NCBI GenBank assembly: GCA_019634595.1
Contig: JAHCBC010000007.1
Span: 124,001-188,000, forward strand
Source of the DNA: Akkermansiaceae bacterium
GTDB lineage: Bacteria > Verrucomicrobiota > Verrucomicrobiia > Verrucomicrobiales > Akkermansiaceae
DNA: 64,000 nucleotides
Direction: 5' to 3'
In this document: piece by piece, positions 52,026 through 61,159 of the stretch
Layout: each line of letters begins with the position of its first letter
Numbering within the stretch: the first letter of the stretch is position 1
Made by a program: the position numbers and the translations under genes
Notes under the pieces: model-generated
Told to the model about the DNA's origin: nothing
Database searches by the model: none
Seen by the model: only the letters and a program-made list of their open reading frames with translations

Positions 52026-53585
52026 ATGAATCGCCCGACACCATCCCCACGACTGCTCACGGTGGCGACCCATCTGGGCGCTGTCTTTCTGGGCGGTCTG
52101 GCGTTCTGGAGCATCCGTCCGGGGGAAAGCGACCTCTCAACGAATGGAACCGATCATCAGAGATGGAGATCCACCGACCGTGCGGAGCGTTCTGCCACCA
52201 CCGCCGGAACGCTGTTGCTGCACGAGATGACGAGGAACCTTCCATCCCCGCTGGCAGGCACATCCCCGGTGGACACGAGTCCAACGGGCCCCGACCAGCA
52301 GAATGCCGATGCCGACGCCCTGCCGCCCGCTACGGACGTCCGCGCGGCCGCGATCTCCTGCCTCTCCTCCATCAAGGAGGAATACACTCCAGAGGAGTAT
52401 CGTGAGATGCAGTCCCGTCTTCTTCACTGGATGCGGGCCGACCCGGAAGAGATGATCGGTTACATCTGCTCGCTGGAGAAGCCACAACCCTACGGGAACA
52501 GCAGCTACCTCATGGCCCAGATCCTGAATGCCGCCGTGCAGCGGGCTGGCGCGGGTGCGGCCCTCGGGTGGATGCGGAACAACCCCGCCTTTTCGGAGAC
52601 TTTCGCCGGACAGATGGCGCCTCATTTCGGAGCTGCGGGAGATGTCCGGCAGTTGCAGGCCTTCAGCGAACACTTGGGAACCGCTTGGTATGGCGTCCGT
52701 GATGAAGCATTGAAAGCATGGCCCATCGGGAAAGGCGACGAACTCATCGGCTATCTGGAGGAGTCTCCGTATCTCCTCATTCATTTTGCATCCATCAAAG
52801 GCGATGGAGGGGCGGAATGGCTGCTGGAGGTCCTCAAGTCCGGCAAGCTGGATGAGGTCACCCGGCAAGCGCTGGGGAAAGACATCCAGTTCCGCAATCT
52901 CCTTGTTTTTTCCTCCACCATGCCGGCGGAGCTCCGCGTCCGGGAAATCATGCGGATGGATCCCACGCAGTCCGAGCACGAGATCCGCAGGCAGGTCATC
53001 GCGAATGACGTGATGACCGCCCTCAACAGCGGCCCGGACCTCCGGTACGCATTCCGCCACGGCAGGATCACCGCGGAGCAGGTCTATCAGGACATCGCCT
53101 CCCGCCTGCCAGGGCTTGCCGGAGCCTCATCCGCCGCACTGAGGAGACAGATCTATCAGGAGCTCGCGGAGGAAAATCCGCAGGCGGCGATGGCACTCAT
53201 CAAGGATTTCCCGCCGGACGCCCGGCAGGACGCCGTTACCCGTGCGTCGCTCGAGATGTTCGGCGATATGGACCCCCAGCGCCTTTACGATTTCCTGCAA
53301 ACCATCCCCACCGACGGCAATGATGTCGCGTGGGACACCAGACTCAAAACATGGGAGGAACGAACGTACCGCAACCAGGAGAGACTCGGCAACGACTACA
53401 TCACATGGGTGAGACAGCTACCCTCCGGGACCGACCGCGAGATGGCTCTGGTCGGACTCATCACGAACGAATACAACCCGCTGCCACCTGCGGAGGCCCA
53501 GAACCTGGCCAAGGAGATTCGTGATCCCAGATTGTTGGCGCGGCTCGAAGAGGTGCGGAAGAAACGGGAGGAGGAAGGACAATGA
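52026..53585 (+). CDS. anchored helical-repeat paralogue 6
   Basis: 519 residues, the longest of the set. Hydrophobic anchor LLTVATHLGAVFLGGLAFWS is followed by a ~90-residue Ser/Thr/Pro/Asp-rich linker. The helical body contains AGAGAALGWMRNNPAFSETF, EENPQAAMALIKDFPPDARQ and MDPQRLYDFLQTIPTDGN. Ends in a Lys/Glu-rich tail (RLEEVRKKREEEGQ). Coupled to paralogue 7 by a four-base overlap; 45 bases follow paralogue 5. Confidence 0.8.
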   Translation: MNRPTPSPRLLTVATHLGAVFLGGLAFWSIRPGESDLSTNGTDHQRWRSTDRAERSATTAGTLLLHEMTRNLPSPLAGTSPVDTSPTGPDQQNADADALPPATDVRAAAISCLSSIKEEYTPEEYREMQSRLLHWMRADPEEMIGYICSLEKPQPYGNSSYLMAQILNAAVQRAGAGAALGWMRNNPAFSETFAGQMAPHFGAAGDVRQLQAFSEHLGTAWYGVRDEALKAWPIGKGDELIGYLEESPYLLIHFASIKGDGGAEWLLEVLKSGKLDEVTRQALGKDIQFRNLLVFSSTMPAELRVREIMRMDPTQSEHEIRRQVIANDVMTALNSGPDLRYAFRHGRITAEQVYQDIASRLPGLAGASSAALRRQIYQELAEENPQAAMALIKDFPPDARQDAVTRASLEMFGDMDPQRLYDFLQTIPTDGNDVAWDTRLKTWEERTYRNQERLGNDYITWVRQLPSGTDREMALVGLITNEYNPLPPAEAQNLAKEIRDPRLLARLEEVRKKREEEGQ

Positions 53586-54910
53586 ACCCCACCGCCCGAA
53601 AAATGGTCACCCACGGCGCCTGCGCCCTCATCGGTGTGGTGCTCATGGCCGTTGCCGGGAATACGGTCACCTCCCGACCATCTCCGGAGGTGACGTCCAC
53701 TCCGTCAGCCTGTCCAAGTGGCACACGGGATGGACAGGCCGCGGCTTCCCATCCACGGGCCCGCTCCGCGGCACGCGGAAAGACAGGATACACCTCCAGG
53801 GACTATCGGGAGGCATGGAACGCGATCTCCGCGGAAAAGGGAATCTCCATCGCGCGCAGGGTCGCCCTTCAGAAAGAGATCCTCCGCCAATGGAGCCGGT
53901 CCGACCTCCATGGCGCGATGCAAGCGGCGCTGGCCAGCCCCTGGGACGGCGGCGAAACCGAAGGCGGCATCGACGCGCTCATCCCTGCATTTTCCGCCGC
54001 ATTCAGGAAAACTCCCGAGGAAGCATGGGACATCATCCAGTCGGGATCCCTAGGTCCCGGAAGTGCTTTTTTCCGGGACCAGTGGGTGGAAAGCGTCACA
54101 TCCATCCAGCCCCGGCTGATTCTCTCCCGGCTGGCGTTGATCAAGGACTCACAGAGAGAGCGTGTGGTCCAAAATGCCCTCCGATCCGCCGCGGGAGACG
54201 ACGCCTTGCGCACCGATCTCCTCACCATCCTTTCCACATCCGGCATCAGCACGGAAGCCCGCGACAGGTTGCTCTATCTGGCGATCGGGGCCTCCCCCGC
54301 AACAGGCCAACCATCCGTCTATCGCGACCGCCTGCTCTCGGCGCTAAGTGAAGCGGAGTCCGCCCTCGCTCTCGCAGAGCTGACCTCCTCACTCATCGCC
54401 GGAGGCGAGAATCTCAGTTCCGGAATCGAAGGACTGCCTTCGGACCTTCAGAAGAAAGTCGTCGGTGCCGTGGCCCGGAGTCCGTTGTTGGACACAGATC
54501 CCATGACGGTGATGGAGATGGCCCTGAATGCGGGCCAAGGAAAGCTCGTTCTGGACAGGAGAGCCGCTCACAGCCTTGTGAGGTATGCTGCGGGGGATAA
54601 GGGGGAGGAAGTGGCCCAATGGGCCATCCATCTTACGCCAAGTCCTGAGGCTGAGGTGATCGTCGGGAACACCTTGCGCACCTATTTCAGCAGGCACTTC
54701 GGAAATGCCAGACAGACCATCGACTCGATGACACCCGACAACCCGTGGCGGGACGACGCGCTGGCCTACTACTCACGCGTGGCCGCCACCCAGCAGAACG
54801 ACCCTACTGAAGCCGACCGGGCCATCGAATCCATCAGGGACCCGGCAAAGAAGGCGGCGGCGCAGGAGTGGAGAAAACAGAGCAACAATGCACGGAATAG
54901 AGGACAGTGA
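53582..54910 (+). CDS. anchored helical-repeat paralogue 7
   Basis: 442 residues. Anchor MVTHGACALIGVVLMAVAGN, Ser/Pro linker, then SRDYREAWNAISAEKGISIA, WSRSDLHGAMQAALASPWDG and TPEEAWDIIQSG-like segments (read as KTPEEAWDIIQSGSLGPGS). The end EADRAIESIRDPAKKAAAQE is again helical. Last gene of the rightward paralogue run; a ~120-base gap follows before the glycosyltransferase cluster. Confidence 0.8.
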   Translation: MNPTARKMVTHGACALIGVVLMAVAGNTVTSRPSPEVTSTPSACPSGTRDGQAAASHPRARSAARGKTGYTSRDYREAWNAISAEKGISIARRVALQKEILRQWSRSDLHGAMQAALASPWDGGETEGGIDALIPAFSAAFRKTPEEAWDIIQSGSLGPGSAFFRDQWVESVTSIQPRLILSRLALIKDSQRERVVQNALRSAAGDDALRTDLLTILSTSGISTEARDRLLYLAIGASPATGQPSVYRDRLLSALSEAESALALAELTSSLIAGGENLSSGIEGLPSDLQKKVVGAVARSPLLDTDPMTVMEMALNAGQGKLVLDRRAAHSLVRYAAGDKGEEVAQWAIHLTPSPEAEVIVGNTLRTYFSRHFGNARQTIDSMTPDNPWRDDALAYYSRVAATQQNDPTEADRAIESIRDPAKKAAAQEWRKQSNNARNRGQ

Positions 54911-55030
54911 TCCAGTCCATCTGGTGTCCCCCCACGCCCTTACTCTTACAATGGTGCTTCGGAGGTGCGACAGAGCAAGGAAAGGAGGGCTTCTCATCAA
55001 TCTCTCACTTTCCGTTGCTAATGTCGGACC

Positions 55031-55936
55031 ATGAATCCACATTCATCCTTTGCAGGCGATCTTCCACAAACCTTTGGTTTCCCAATCTTGAACGCCGGTC
55101 CGGCAATCCGGAAAACACCCCTTCATACTCATTCTCCCAACGCCGGCTCTTATTTTCTGCGTCAACCCCTGAGGACTCCTGTGAAGCAGAGTCCTGTCTC
55201 CGAAACGACGCCCCATCTCCCATTGCTCTCAGTGGTGATCCCCGTGTTCAACGAAGAAGACAATGTCCTACCCCTTGCCCGGGAAATCCTCACCGCCCTG
55301 GACTACTTCGAAAATCGGATCGAAGTGATTTTCGTGGATGATGCCAGTACCGATGCCACCGCCCATCGTCTACGGATGTGCGGGCTGCCTGGGGTGCGGG
55401 TGATCTCACATGGCCTGAATGCAGGACAAAGCGCCGCAGTTGCCACCGGCTTCCGAAATGCCACTGCCGGTTGGGTTGCGACGCTGGATGGCGACGGCCA
55501 GAATGATCCGTCGGATCTTGTGGCGATGTATGCCACCGCATTGAGAGAGAAAGTGGATTGCGTGACCGGGGTGAGGCTCAACCGGAAGGACAACATGGGA
55601 AGGAGGGTCTCGTCGAAGATCGCAAACAGCTTCCGCAACTTGATCACGGGAGATGAGGTGATCGACAGTGGTTGCGGCATCCGTGTGGTCCGTCGTTCCG
55701 CCCTCGCTGAGATTCCGGTGTTCAATGGCATGCACAGGTTTCTGCCCACCCTGCTGCGGGGACAGGGATACTCGGTGGTACAGCAGACGGTGAACCACCG
55801 GGAACGGACGCACGGTGTCTCCAAATACGGTGTTGGCAACCGCTTGTGGAGGGGTATCCGCGATTGTTTCGGCATCCGCTGGTATCTTGGACGGGCCGTG
55901 CCGTCGAACCGCACCGGAGGGATCGATCATGCTTAA
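55031..55936 (+). CDS. GT2 family glycosyltransferase (DPM1/ArnC-like)
   Basis: 301 residues with a GT-A domain: LLSVVIPVFNEEDNVLPLAR from about residue 65, FVDDASTDAT, the metal motif DGDGQNDPSDL, and the acceptor-side VNHRERTHGVSKYGVGNR. The C-terminus lacks the two membrane helices of GtrB/ArnC and ends soon after a WRGIRDCFGIRW segment. Such enzymes charge polyprenyl phosphate with a sugar. The first ~50 residues are unusual and a GTG at 55181 may be the true start. Stop overlaps the next gene by eight bases. Confidence 0.88.
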   Translation: MNPHSSFAGDLPQTFGFPILNAGPAIRKTPLHTHSPNAGSYFLRQPLRTPVKQSPVSETTPHLPLLSVVIPVFNEEDNVLPLAREILTALDYFENRIEVIFVDDASTDATAHRLRMCGLPGVRVISHGLNAGQSAAVATGFRNATAGWVATLDGDGQNDPSDLVAMYATALREKVDCVTGVRLNRKDNMGRRVSSKIANSFRNLITGDEVIDSGCGIRVVRRSALAEIPVFNGMHRFLPTLLRGQGYSVVQQTVNHRERTHGVSKYGVGNRLWRGIRDCFGIRWYLGRAVPSNRTGGIDHA

Positions 55937-56633
55937 GCCCCCGAATGGAGGACAGGTTTCCGGCAACAAACCTGTGAAACTGGTGGTGATGGTTGCCTCG
56001 GTATTGGCGATCATCACGCTTCATGCGATGCGGCCCGCTGGCCTGACGGACTGGAGTGATCCCAAGTCACTGGCTGCTTTCATGGGAACCGGCTCCTCCA
56101 TGGGTATCGGAGGGTTCGCGCTTTTTTCCACCATTTTGATCTTCGCCGGGGTTCCGAGGCTGCTGTTCTTCGCCGCAGGAGGGTTGCTGATGGGCTTTGG
56201 CGCGGGATTTCCACTTGCTCTGACAGCCAGCGTGACCGGTTCTTATGCCAGCTTCCTGTTGCTGCGCTGGGGAGGCCGTGATTGGCTCGCAAAGCGTCGC
56301 GACAACGGCAAATTCCTTGGTAAGATCACCGGGAGCGAACCGACTGTAGCATCTGTTTTCTTCATCCGGCAGTTGCCGGTCAGCAATCTCCTCATCAATG
56401 CCGGACTGGCGATGGGAAGGGTGAAAACACCGGCATTTCTGATGGGCTCCTTGTTGGGGTTCATTCCACAAGGAGCGGTGGCAACGCTCATTGGCAGCGG
56501 CATGGCGGAAGAAAGACTGCCCCAGGGTGCGGCCCAACTGGGGATCGCGGCAGCCATCATGGCGGGCACGTGGTTCTTTTGGTCCGCGCGGGCGGGGAAT
56601 CACACGGCGATGGAAGAAGGAAAAGCAAGATGA
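55929..56633 (+). CDS. VTT-domain (TVP38/TMEM64, DedA-like) membrane protein
   Basis: 234 residues, about five or six membrane helices. The VTT signature is visible: FAGVPRLLFFAAGGLLMGFG, GAGFPLALTASVTGSYASFL and the conserved FFIRQLPVSNLLINAGLAMG, with FLMGSLLGFIPQGAVATLIG. Such proteins scramble or flip lipids, including polyprenyl phosphate carriers in some DedA-type members. Its place between a GT2 and a GT39 enzyme fits carrier-lipid recycling. ATG 55929 overlaps the upstream stop. Confidence 0.85.
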   Translation: MLKPPNGGQVSGNKPVKLVVMVASVLAIITLHAMRPAGLTDWSDPKSLAAFMGTGSSMGIGGFALFSTILIFAGVPRLLFFAAGGLLMGFGAGFPLALTASVTGSYASFLLLRWGGRDWLAKRRDNGKFLGKITGSEPTVASVFFIRQLPVSNLLINAGLAMGRVKTPAFLMGSLLGFIPQGAVATLIGSGMAEERLPQGAAQLGIAAAIMAGTWFFWSARAGNHTAMEEGKAR

Positions 56634-58084
56634 ACACGGCAGCCGAATCCAGAACATGGCTATGGTTGCTGCTGGCGTTGGCTTTGGGACTCTTCGCCAT
56701 CCGGATCACCGGCCCTGATGACCTGGAGGACAATTCGCAGTCCCGCAACGTCGGCTATGCCATTGATCTGGTGGATCACGGGCACTGGCTGGTCCAACGG
56801 GACCTCCAGGACCGCATCCAGTCGAAGCCGCCCCTCCACACCTGGATGATCGGCGTGCTGGCCGCTCCGTTCGGTCTGAACCGGCTGACGCTGACGCTGC
56901 CCTCCTTCGCGGCGGTTGCGGGGATGATGCTGCTCGTGTTCCACATCGGAAAGATGAGGTTCGGCCTGTTGGCGGGGATCGTCTCCGGGTTCGCGATGAT
57001 CATGTGCCCCCTGATGTGGCGGCAGATGGGGATGGTGCGTTCCGATGCAGTCTTCGCCCTGGCCATCGCCGGAGGGGCATGGGCGGCGTTCCGGGCATGG
57101 GAAACCGGGAAGGGTTGGACGATGTTCTGGTTCTGCGCGGCGGTTTCACTACTGGCAAAGGGTCCGCTCGGCATCCTGCTTTCCTCCGTCGGACTGCTGG
57201 CGTGGTTCTGGGAACGACAGACCCATCGCCCGCACCCCGGACTATCAGGAAGCCATCGGAGGGGGCTGCTGATCTTCTTCGCCCTCTGCCTGTCATGGGT
57301 GATTCCCGCGCTGTGGCTTCATGGTGGTGATCTGGTGGATCAGATGATCTACCGGGAGCTGCTGGGACATACCGTGGTGCCGAACGACCATCATGGAAAC
57401 GTGGTAATGCGCGTTCTCACTCCCACGATCAACTTCCTCACGCGCTTCGCTCCATTCAGTCTGTTCTCCGGTGCCGCCATCATCCGCTCGTTCCGCCGAC
57501 CATCCGAACACTCTGGAGAGCGGAGGCTGGAGCGATTCCTTGTCTGCTGGATCTTGGCTGGCATGATGATTTTCACCCTGTCGGCCCATCACCGGGCGGA
57601 TCTCCTGTTGCCCCTATGGCCTGCTGGAGCACTCCTCGCCGGATTTGAAGCGTCGCGTCTCGCAGTGAGGGTGGGAGAAAGGAAATTCGCCTGGGCTGCG
57701 ACTATTGCCGGAAGTCTCTTGTTAGCTGGAGCCTGGTTCAAATACCACCCGCTACCCGGACGGCAACTGAGATCAGCCGCGTATTCCCAGCAAATCAGAG
57801 AAGCCGCAGGAGCATTCCGGAATACGGGAATCGATCCTCACCATCTTCACAATCTCAGTCTCCCCGCAACATTCCAGTATTACCTCGGTTCATCAGAAAA
57901 AGCCACCACTCCTCAAAGGCTCATCGAGGGACTCAAGCGGGGAGAAAAAGCATGGGTTGGAACCGGATCTCTGCCATTGGACATCACCGCCTTCCATGGA
58001 ATCGAAGTGAACGAGGCATTCCGCTGGCCACTGGCTCCACACCAAAAGCCCGTGATACAAATTTACGAAGTGCTATGGCCATGA
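56630..58084 (+). CDS. GT39 / ArnT-like glycosyltransferase
   Basis: 484 residues with about eleven membrane helices. The N-terminal loop carries the PMT/ArnT pattern: DDLEDNSQSRNVGYAIDLVD, then HWLVQRDLQDRIQSKPPLHT, with the acidic pair and SKPPLxxW. Such enzymes transfer a sugar from a polyprenyl-phosphate donor to lipid A, glycolipid or protein on the periplasmic side. Coupled to the VTT gene by a four-base overlap. Start at 56630 chosen for the overlap and the N-terminal helix. Confidence 0.9.
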   Translation: MNTAAESRTWLWLLLALALGLFAIRITGPDDLEDNSQSRNVGYAIDLVDHGHWLVQRDLQDRIQSKPPLHTWMIGVLAAPFGLNRLTLTLPSFAAVAGMMLLVFHIGKMRFGLLAGIVSGFAMIMCPLMWRQMGMVRSDAVFALAIAGGAWAAFRAWETGKGWTMFWFCAAVSLLAKGPLGILLSSVGLLAWFWERQTHRPHPGLSGSHRRGLLIFFALCLSWVIPALWLHGGDLVDQMIYRELLGHTVVPNDHHGNVVMRVLTPTINFLTRFAPFSLFSGAAIIRSFRRPSEHSGERRLERFLVCWILAGMMIFTLSAHHRADLLLPLWPAGALLAGFEASRLAVRVGERKFAWAATIAGSLLLAGAWFKYHPLPGRQLRSAAYSQQIREAAGAFRNTGIDPHHLHNLSLPATFQYYLGSSEKATTPQRLIEGLKRGEKAWVGTGSLPLDITAFHGIEVNEAFRWPLAPHQKPVIQIYEVLWP

Positions 58085-58175
58085 GATGGCCGGCGATGGA
58101 TGCCCGTCCGCCCATTCCAACTCAAATCACTGATCGCCCCCCTCCCAACTTTCTGATACCAGATTCCACACGTCC

Positions 58176-58853
58176 ATGCGTTGCCTGCTCGTAGAAGATT
58201 ACACTCCGTTGCGAAAGAACATCAGCGAATGCCTCATCGAGGAGGGATTTGTCGTCGATTCCAGCGCGACGGGGGACGAAGGTCTCTGGTTCGCCAGGAA
58301 CCACAGTTACGACTGTGTGATCCTGGACATCATGCTGCCAAAGATCGACGGCCTCTCCATCCTCCGCAAACTGCGGGAGCTTCAGAACAAGACACCGGTC
58401 CTGGTCATCAGCGCCCGGGATTCCCTCGACCAGCGCGTCGAAGGCCTAAACATGGGGGCGGATGACTACCTTGTGAAGCCATTCGCCCTGGTGGAATTGG
58501 TGGCACGGATCCATGCCCTGATCCGCCGGCGCTATGACCGTGAATCCCCTATCCTGAAGATCGGCGACCTGAAGATCGACTGCTCGCTGAAAGAAGTGAC
58601 ACGCGGAGACCGGGCCATCCCCCTCACCCGCCGGGAGTATCACCTGCTGGAGTACCTCGCCTACCGCGCGGGAAAACCGGTGACCAGAACGGAAATCTGG
58701 GAACACGTGTACGAAGACCAAACCGGCGGCTCCAGCAATGCAGTGGACGTTTACATCGGCTACCTGAGGAAAAAACTGAACGCAGAAGGAGAACCCGAAT
58801 TGATTCACACTCGCCGGGGGATGGGCTACATGCTTGAGTATCCCCCTTCATGA
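58176..58853 (+). CDS. OmpR/PhoB family response regulator
   Basis: 225 residues. Receiver domain with MRCLLVEDYT, phospho-acceptor Asp51 in CVILDIMLPKIDG, Thr/Ser in VLVISARD, and Lys in DYLVKPF near residue 101. Winged-helix output domain with LTRREYHLLEYLAYRAGKPV and VDVYIGYLRKKL, ending HTRRGMGYMLE. It overlaps the sensor kinase gene by four bases. Embedded in a glycosyltransferase cluster, it may control envelope sugar decoration, as PmrA does with arnT. Confidence 0.95.
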   Translation: MRCLLVEDYTPLRKNISECLIEEGFVVDSSATGDEGLWFARNHSYDCVILDIMLPKIDGLSILRKLRELQNKTPVLVISARDSLDQRVEGLNMGADDYLVKPFALVELVARIHALIRRRYDRESPILKIGDLKIDCSLKEVTRGDRAIPLTRREYHLLEYLAYRAGKPVTRTEIWEHVYEDQTGGSSNAVDVYIGYLRKKLNAEGEPELIHTRRGMGYMLEYPPS

Positions 58854-60292
58854 AGAACCCCTCCATCCGTGCCCGGCTCATTCTGGGAACCGGAGTGCTG
58901 GTAGCACTCACTTTGTGGGGCGCGAATGTAGCGATCTACCGGGCGTTCAAGCGGACGCTCTACAAGGAGGTGGACAGCCAGTTGCTCGTGAGCGCCTCGC
59001 TGCTGGCGAAGTCCGCGGAACTGGAAGCCAACAGCCTAGACTACGAATGGAAGGAAGCCATGAAGTCCGCCGGTGCTCCTGAGATTGCCGGAGTGTTCGC
59101 CTTTTGGGACATGAAATCCGGCAAAGTCACCAAGTCACCGGAACTCGGCGACCGCGACCTGCCGCTGATCTACGGGGGGCTGAACCAGCCGCGTAAGGAA
59201 AGCGTCACGCTTGCCGACGGCCGCAGCGCCAGGGTCGTAGGCATTCTCCACTATCCTTTCACGGATCAGGCAGCCATTGATGAAGCCGCCCGCCAAGGCA
59301 GAACCCTGCGTCCCGAAGACTATCCACAGGTGGTTGTCTGTGCGCGGGAAACAGATTCACTGATTGCGCGGCTGGCTGAACTGAAGGGCCACCTGACGCG
59401 CGGTGCCCTCGCCACCCTCATCGCCATCTGGGCTTCCATCTTTGCGATCTCCACTTGGAGCCTCCGTCCCATCCGGGAGTTCGGAGCGAAGCTTCTCGCC
59501 CGCTCGGAGAGTGACACTCCGGGAGAGTCCGCCATTCCCCGGACATTGCCGTCGGAGCTGGTGGGCCTCGCGCGCATCTTCAACCTCGCCCTGGGGAAGG
59601 TCGAGAAGTCCCGGGAACGGGAAAAGGAATTCGCCCTCCACGCCGCCCATGAACTCCGGACTCCGATCTCGGGGGTCTACGTCACCCTGGAGCAGGCAGT
59701 CATGCGCGACCGTCCCGCGGCGGACCTCAAGCAACGGATCCAGGAAGCCCTCCACATCCTCGGCGGCGTGCGGGTCACGCTGAACAGCCTTATGCGCCTC
59801 GCCCGGCTCCGTGGTGGATTGGAAGGCTCCACGCGGGCCCTGTTCGAGCCAGATGCCATCGTCCGGGAGGTTCTGGATTCCTTTGACAACATGGTGGCGG
59901 CACGCGGGATGGATTTGTCTGCGGATCTCCAGACAGATGTCCCCGCCATCAGCAATGACCGGGGGCTGTTCAAAGCCGCCGCGTCCAACCTGATCGGAAA
60001 TGCGGTCCGTCATGCTCCGGCGGGAGGAAAGATACACGTCCGGCTCGCAACAACCGGAAATGAACTCATCCTCCTCTGCGAAAACACCTTGGCCCGGAAT
60101 GTCGAACTGTCACAGATCGACAAATGGTTCCAGCCCTTCCACCGTGGCTCGGAGGCCGCGGATGATGAAGGCGGCCACGCCGGCTTGGGCCTGAGCCTCA
60201 CCCGGGAGGCTGCGAACCTCATGGGTGGCAAGGTGGACGTAGACCTCGGCCAGGATCTGGTAATCCGCTTCAGCCTCACTGTCCCCGTCTGA
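58850..60292 (+). CDS. sensor histidine kinase
   Basis: 480 residues. Membrane helices at about 8-30 and 185-205 bracket a ~150-residue sensor domain. HisKA has the phosphorylated His near residue 267 in LHAAHELRTPISGV. The ATPase domain shows an N box (AASNLIGNAVRHAP) and G2 (GHAGLGLSLTREAANLMGG), but the canonical DxGxG of G1 is replaced by ILLCENTLARNVE, so it belongs to a variant subgroup or is weak in ATP binding. Coupled to the response regulator upstream. Confidence 0.93.
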   Translation: MKNPSIRARLILGTGVLVALTLWGANVAIYRAFKRTLYKEVDSQLLVSASLLAKSAELEANSLDYEWKEAMKSAGAPEIAGVFAFWDMKSGKVTKSPELGDRDLPLIYGGLNQPRKESVTLADGRSARVVGILHYPFTDQAAIDEAARQGRTLRPEDYPQVVVCARETDSLIARLAELKGHLTRGALATLIAIWASIFAISTWSLRPIREFGAKLLARSESDTPGESAIPRTLPSELVGLARIFNLALGKVEKSREREKEFALHAAHELRTPISGVYVTLEQAVMRDRPAADLKQRIQEALHILGGVRVTLNSLMRLARLRGGLEGSTRALFEPDAIVREVLDSFDNMVAARGMDLSADLQTDVPAISNDRGLFKAAASNLIGNAVRHAPAGGKIHVRLATTGNELILLCENTLARNVELSQIDKWFQPFHRGSEAADDEGGHAGLGLSLTREAANLMGGKVDVDLGQDLVIRFSLTVPV

Positions 60293-60309
60293 ATCCCACC
60301 CTCTTCTGT

Positions 60310-60739
60310 TCAATGTGCGGGCTTCCATGACACGGCCAGCGCACCCATCACGATGAACAGCAACCCCATACACTGGATCCAGGACAATTTTTCGTGCAGG
60401 AGCACCACCGCAAATAGAACCGCGAACACCACGCCGAGCTTGTCAACGGATGCGACGCGCGCCGCCTCCCCCCAGTTGCAGCGTCCTGAAATAGCAGATC
60501 CATGACAGTCCGGTGGCGATCCCGGAGAGGGCGAGGAACAACCATGTTCTCGAACTGATGGCGAGGATCTGCTGGACCGGAACCACGGCCAGCGCCCCCC
60601 CCCAGCTGAATACCAGCACCACCGCGGTCCGGATCGCGGTTGCCAAGTGAGAATTAACGTTCTCCACTCCGATCTTGGCAAGCACGGCAGTACAACCGGC
60701 GAAGAATGCGGCCAACAGCGCCCAGATGAACCAGTTCAT
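60310..60739 (-). pseudogene. EamA-like small membrane protein, frameshifted
   Basis: From ATG 60739 the frame reads NWFIWALLAAFFAGCTAVLA, ISSRTWLFLALSGIATGLSW and ICYFRTLQLG, an EamA half-transporter of about 140 residues. At the run of six G near 60471-60476 the frame is lost; removing one G restores AARVASVDKLGVVFAVLFAV and LLHEKLSWIQCMGLLFIVMG to the stop at 60310. The break is in a homopolymer, so it may be a sequencing error rather than a true pseudogene. Confidence 0.75.
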
Positions 60740-60892
60740 GGCAGCCCCTTATAATGGAGTTACCCCGGAACGGCCAGCAACACCTGACCGCCCGGGGAAA
60801 CCGCAGCAACCTGAGAAAGCAATTTCCAATCCGCCAACCAGCGAATGCCCCCCTCCCCATCTCCCTTTCCAACGATCGGCAGCACGGACGGA

Positions 60893-61032
60893 TCATCCGC
60901 TGATAGAGGCTGTCTGCCAGAGCCCCACATCGCCCCCCCCGCATTCATCAACAATGAATCCGTGATCCGAGAGGCATTCCCCGATGCTGTCCCGCAACGA
61001 CAGGTATAGTCTTCGATCAACAGGCACCTCAT
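60893..61032 (-). pseudogene. response-regulator N-terminal remnant
   Basis: Begins MRCLLIEDYT, almost identical to the start of the intact regulator at 58176 (MRCLLVEDYT). After one frame change it continues LRDSIGECLSDHGFIVDECG and GDVGLWQTASISG, then stops. Only ~46 residues of a receiver domain remain. It is a decayed duplicate of an OmpR-type regulator in opposite orientation. The 150 bases to its left hold nothing I recognise. Confidence 0.75.
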
Positions 61033-61159
61033 TCGATGCGTCGTTTCGTGAGAGCAGAAACCACATCCAATCGCCGTCGCAGGTAAGGGAATCGAAGCCG
61101 AACGCCAAAACGACGGTTCTCATCATTCTATCACCTTTGTTTCCCGAGGATACGGCCAG

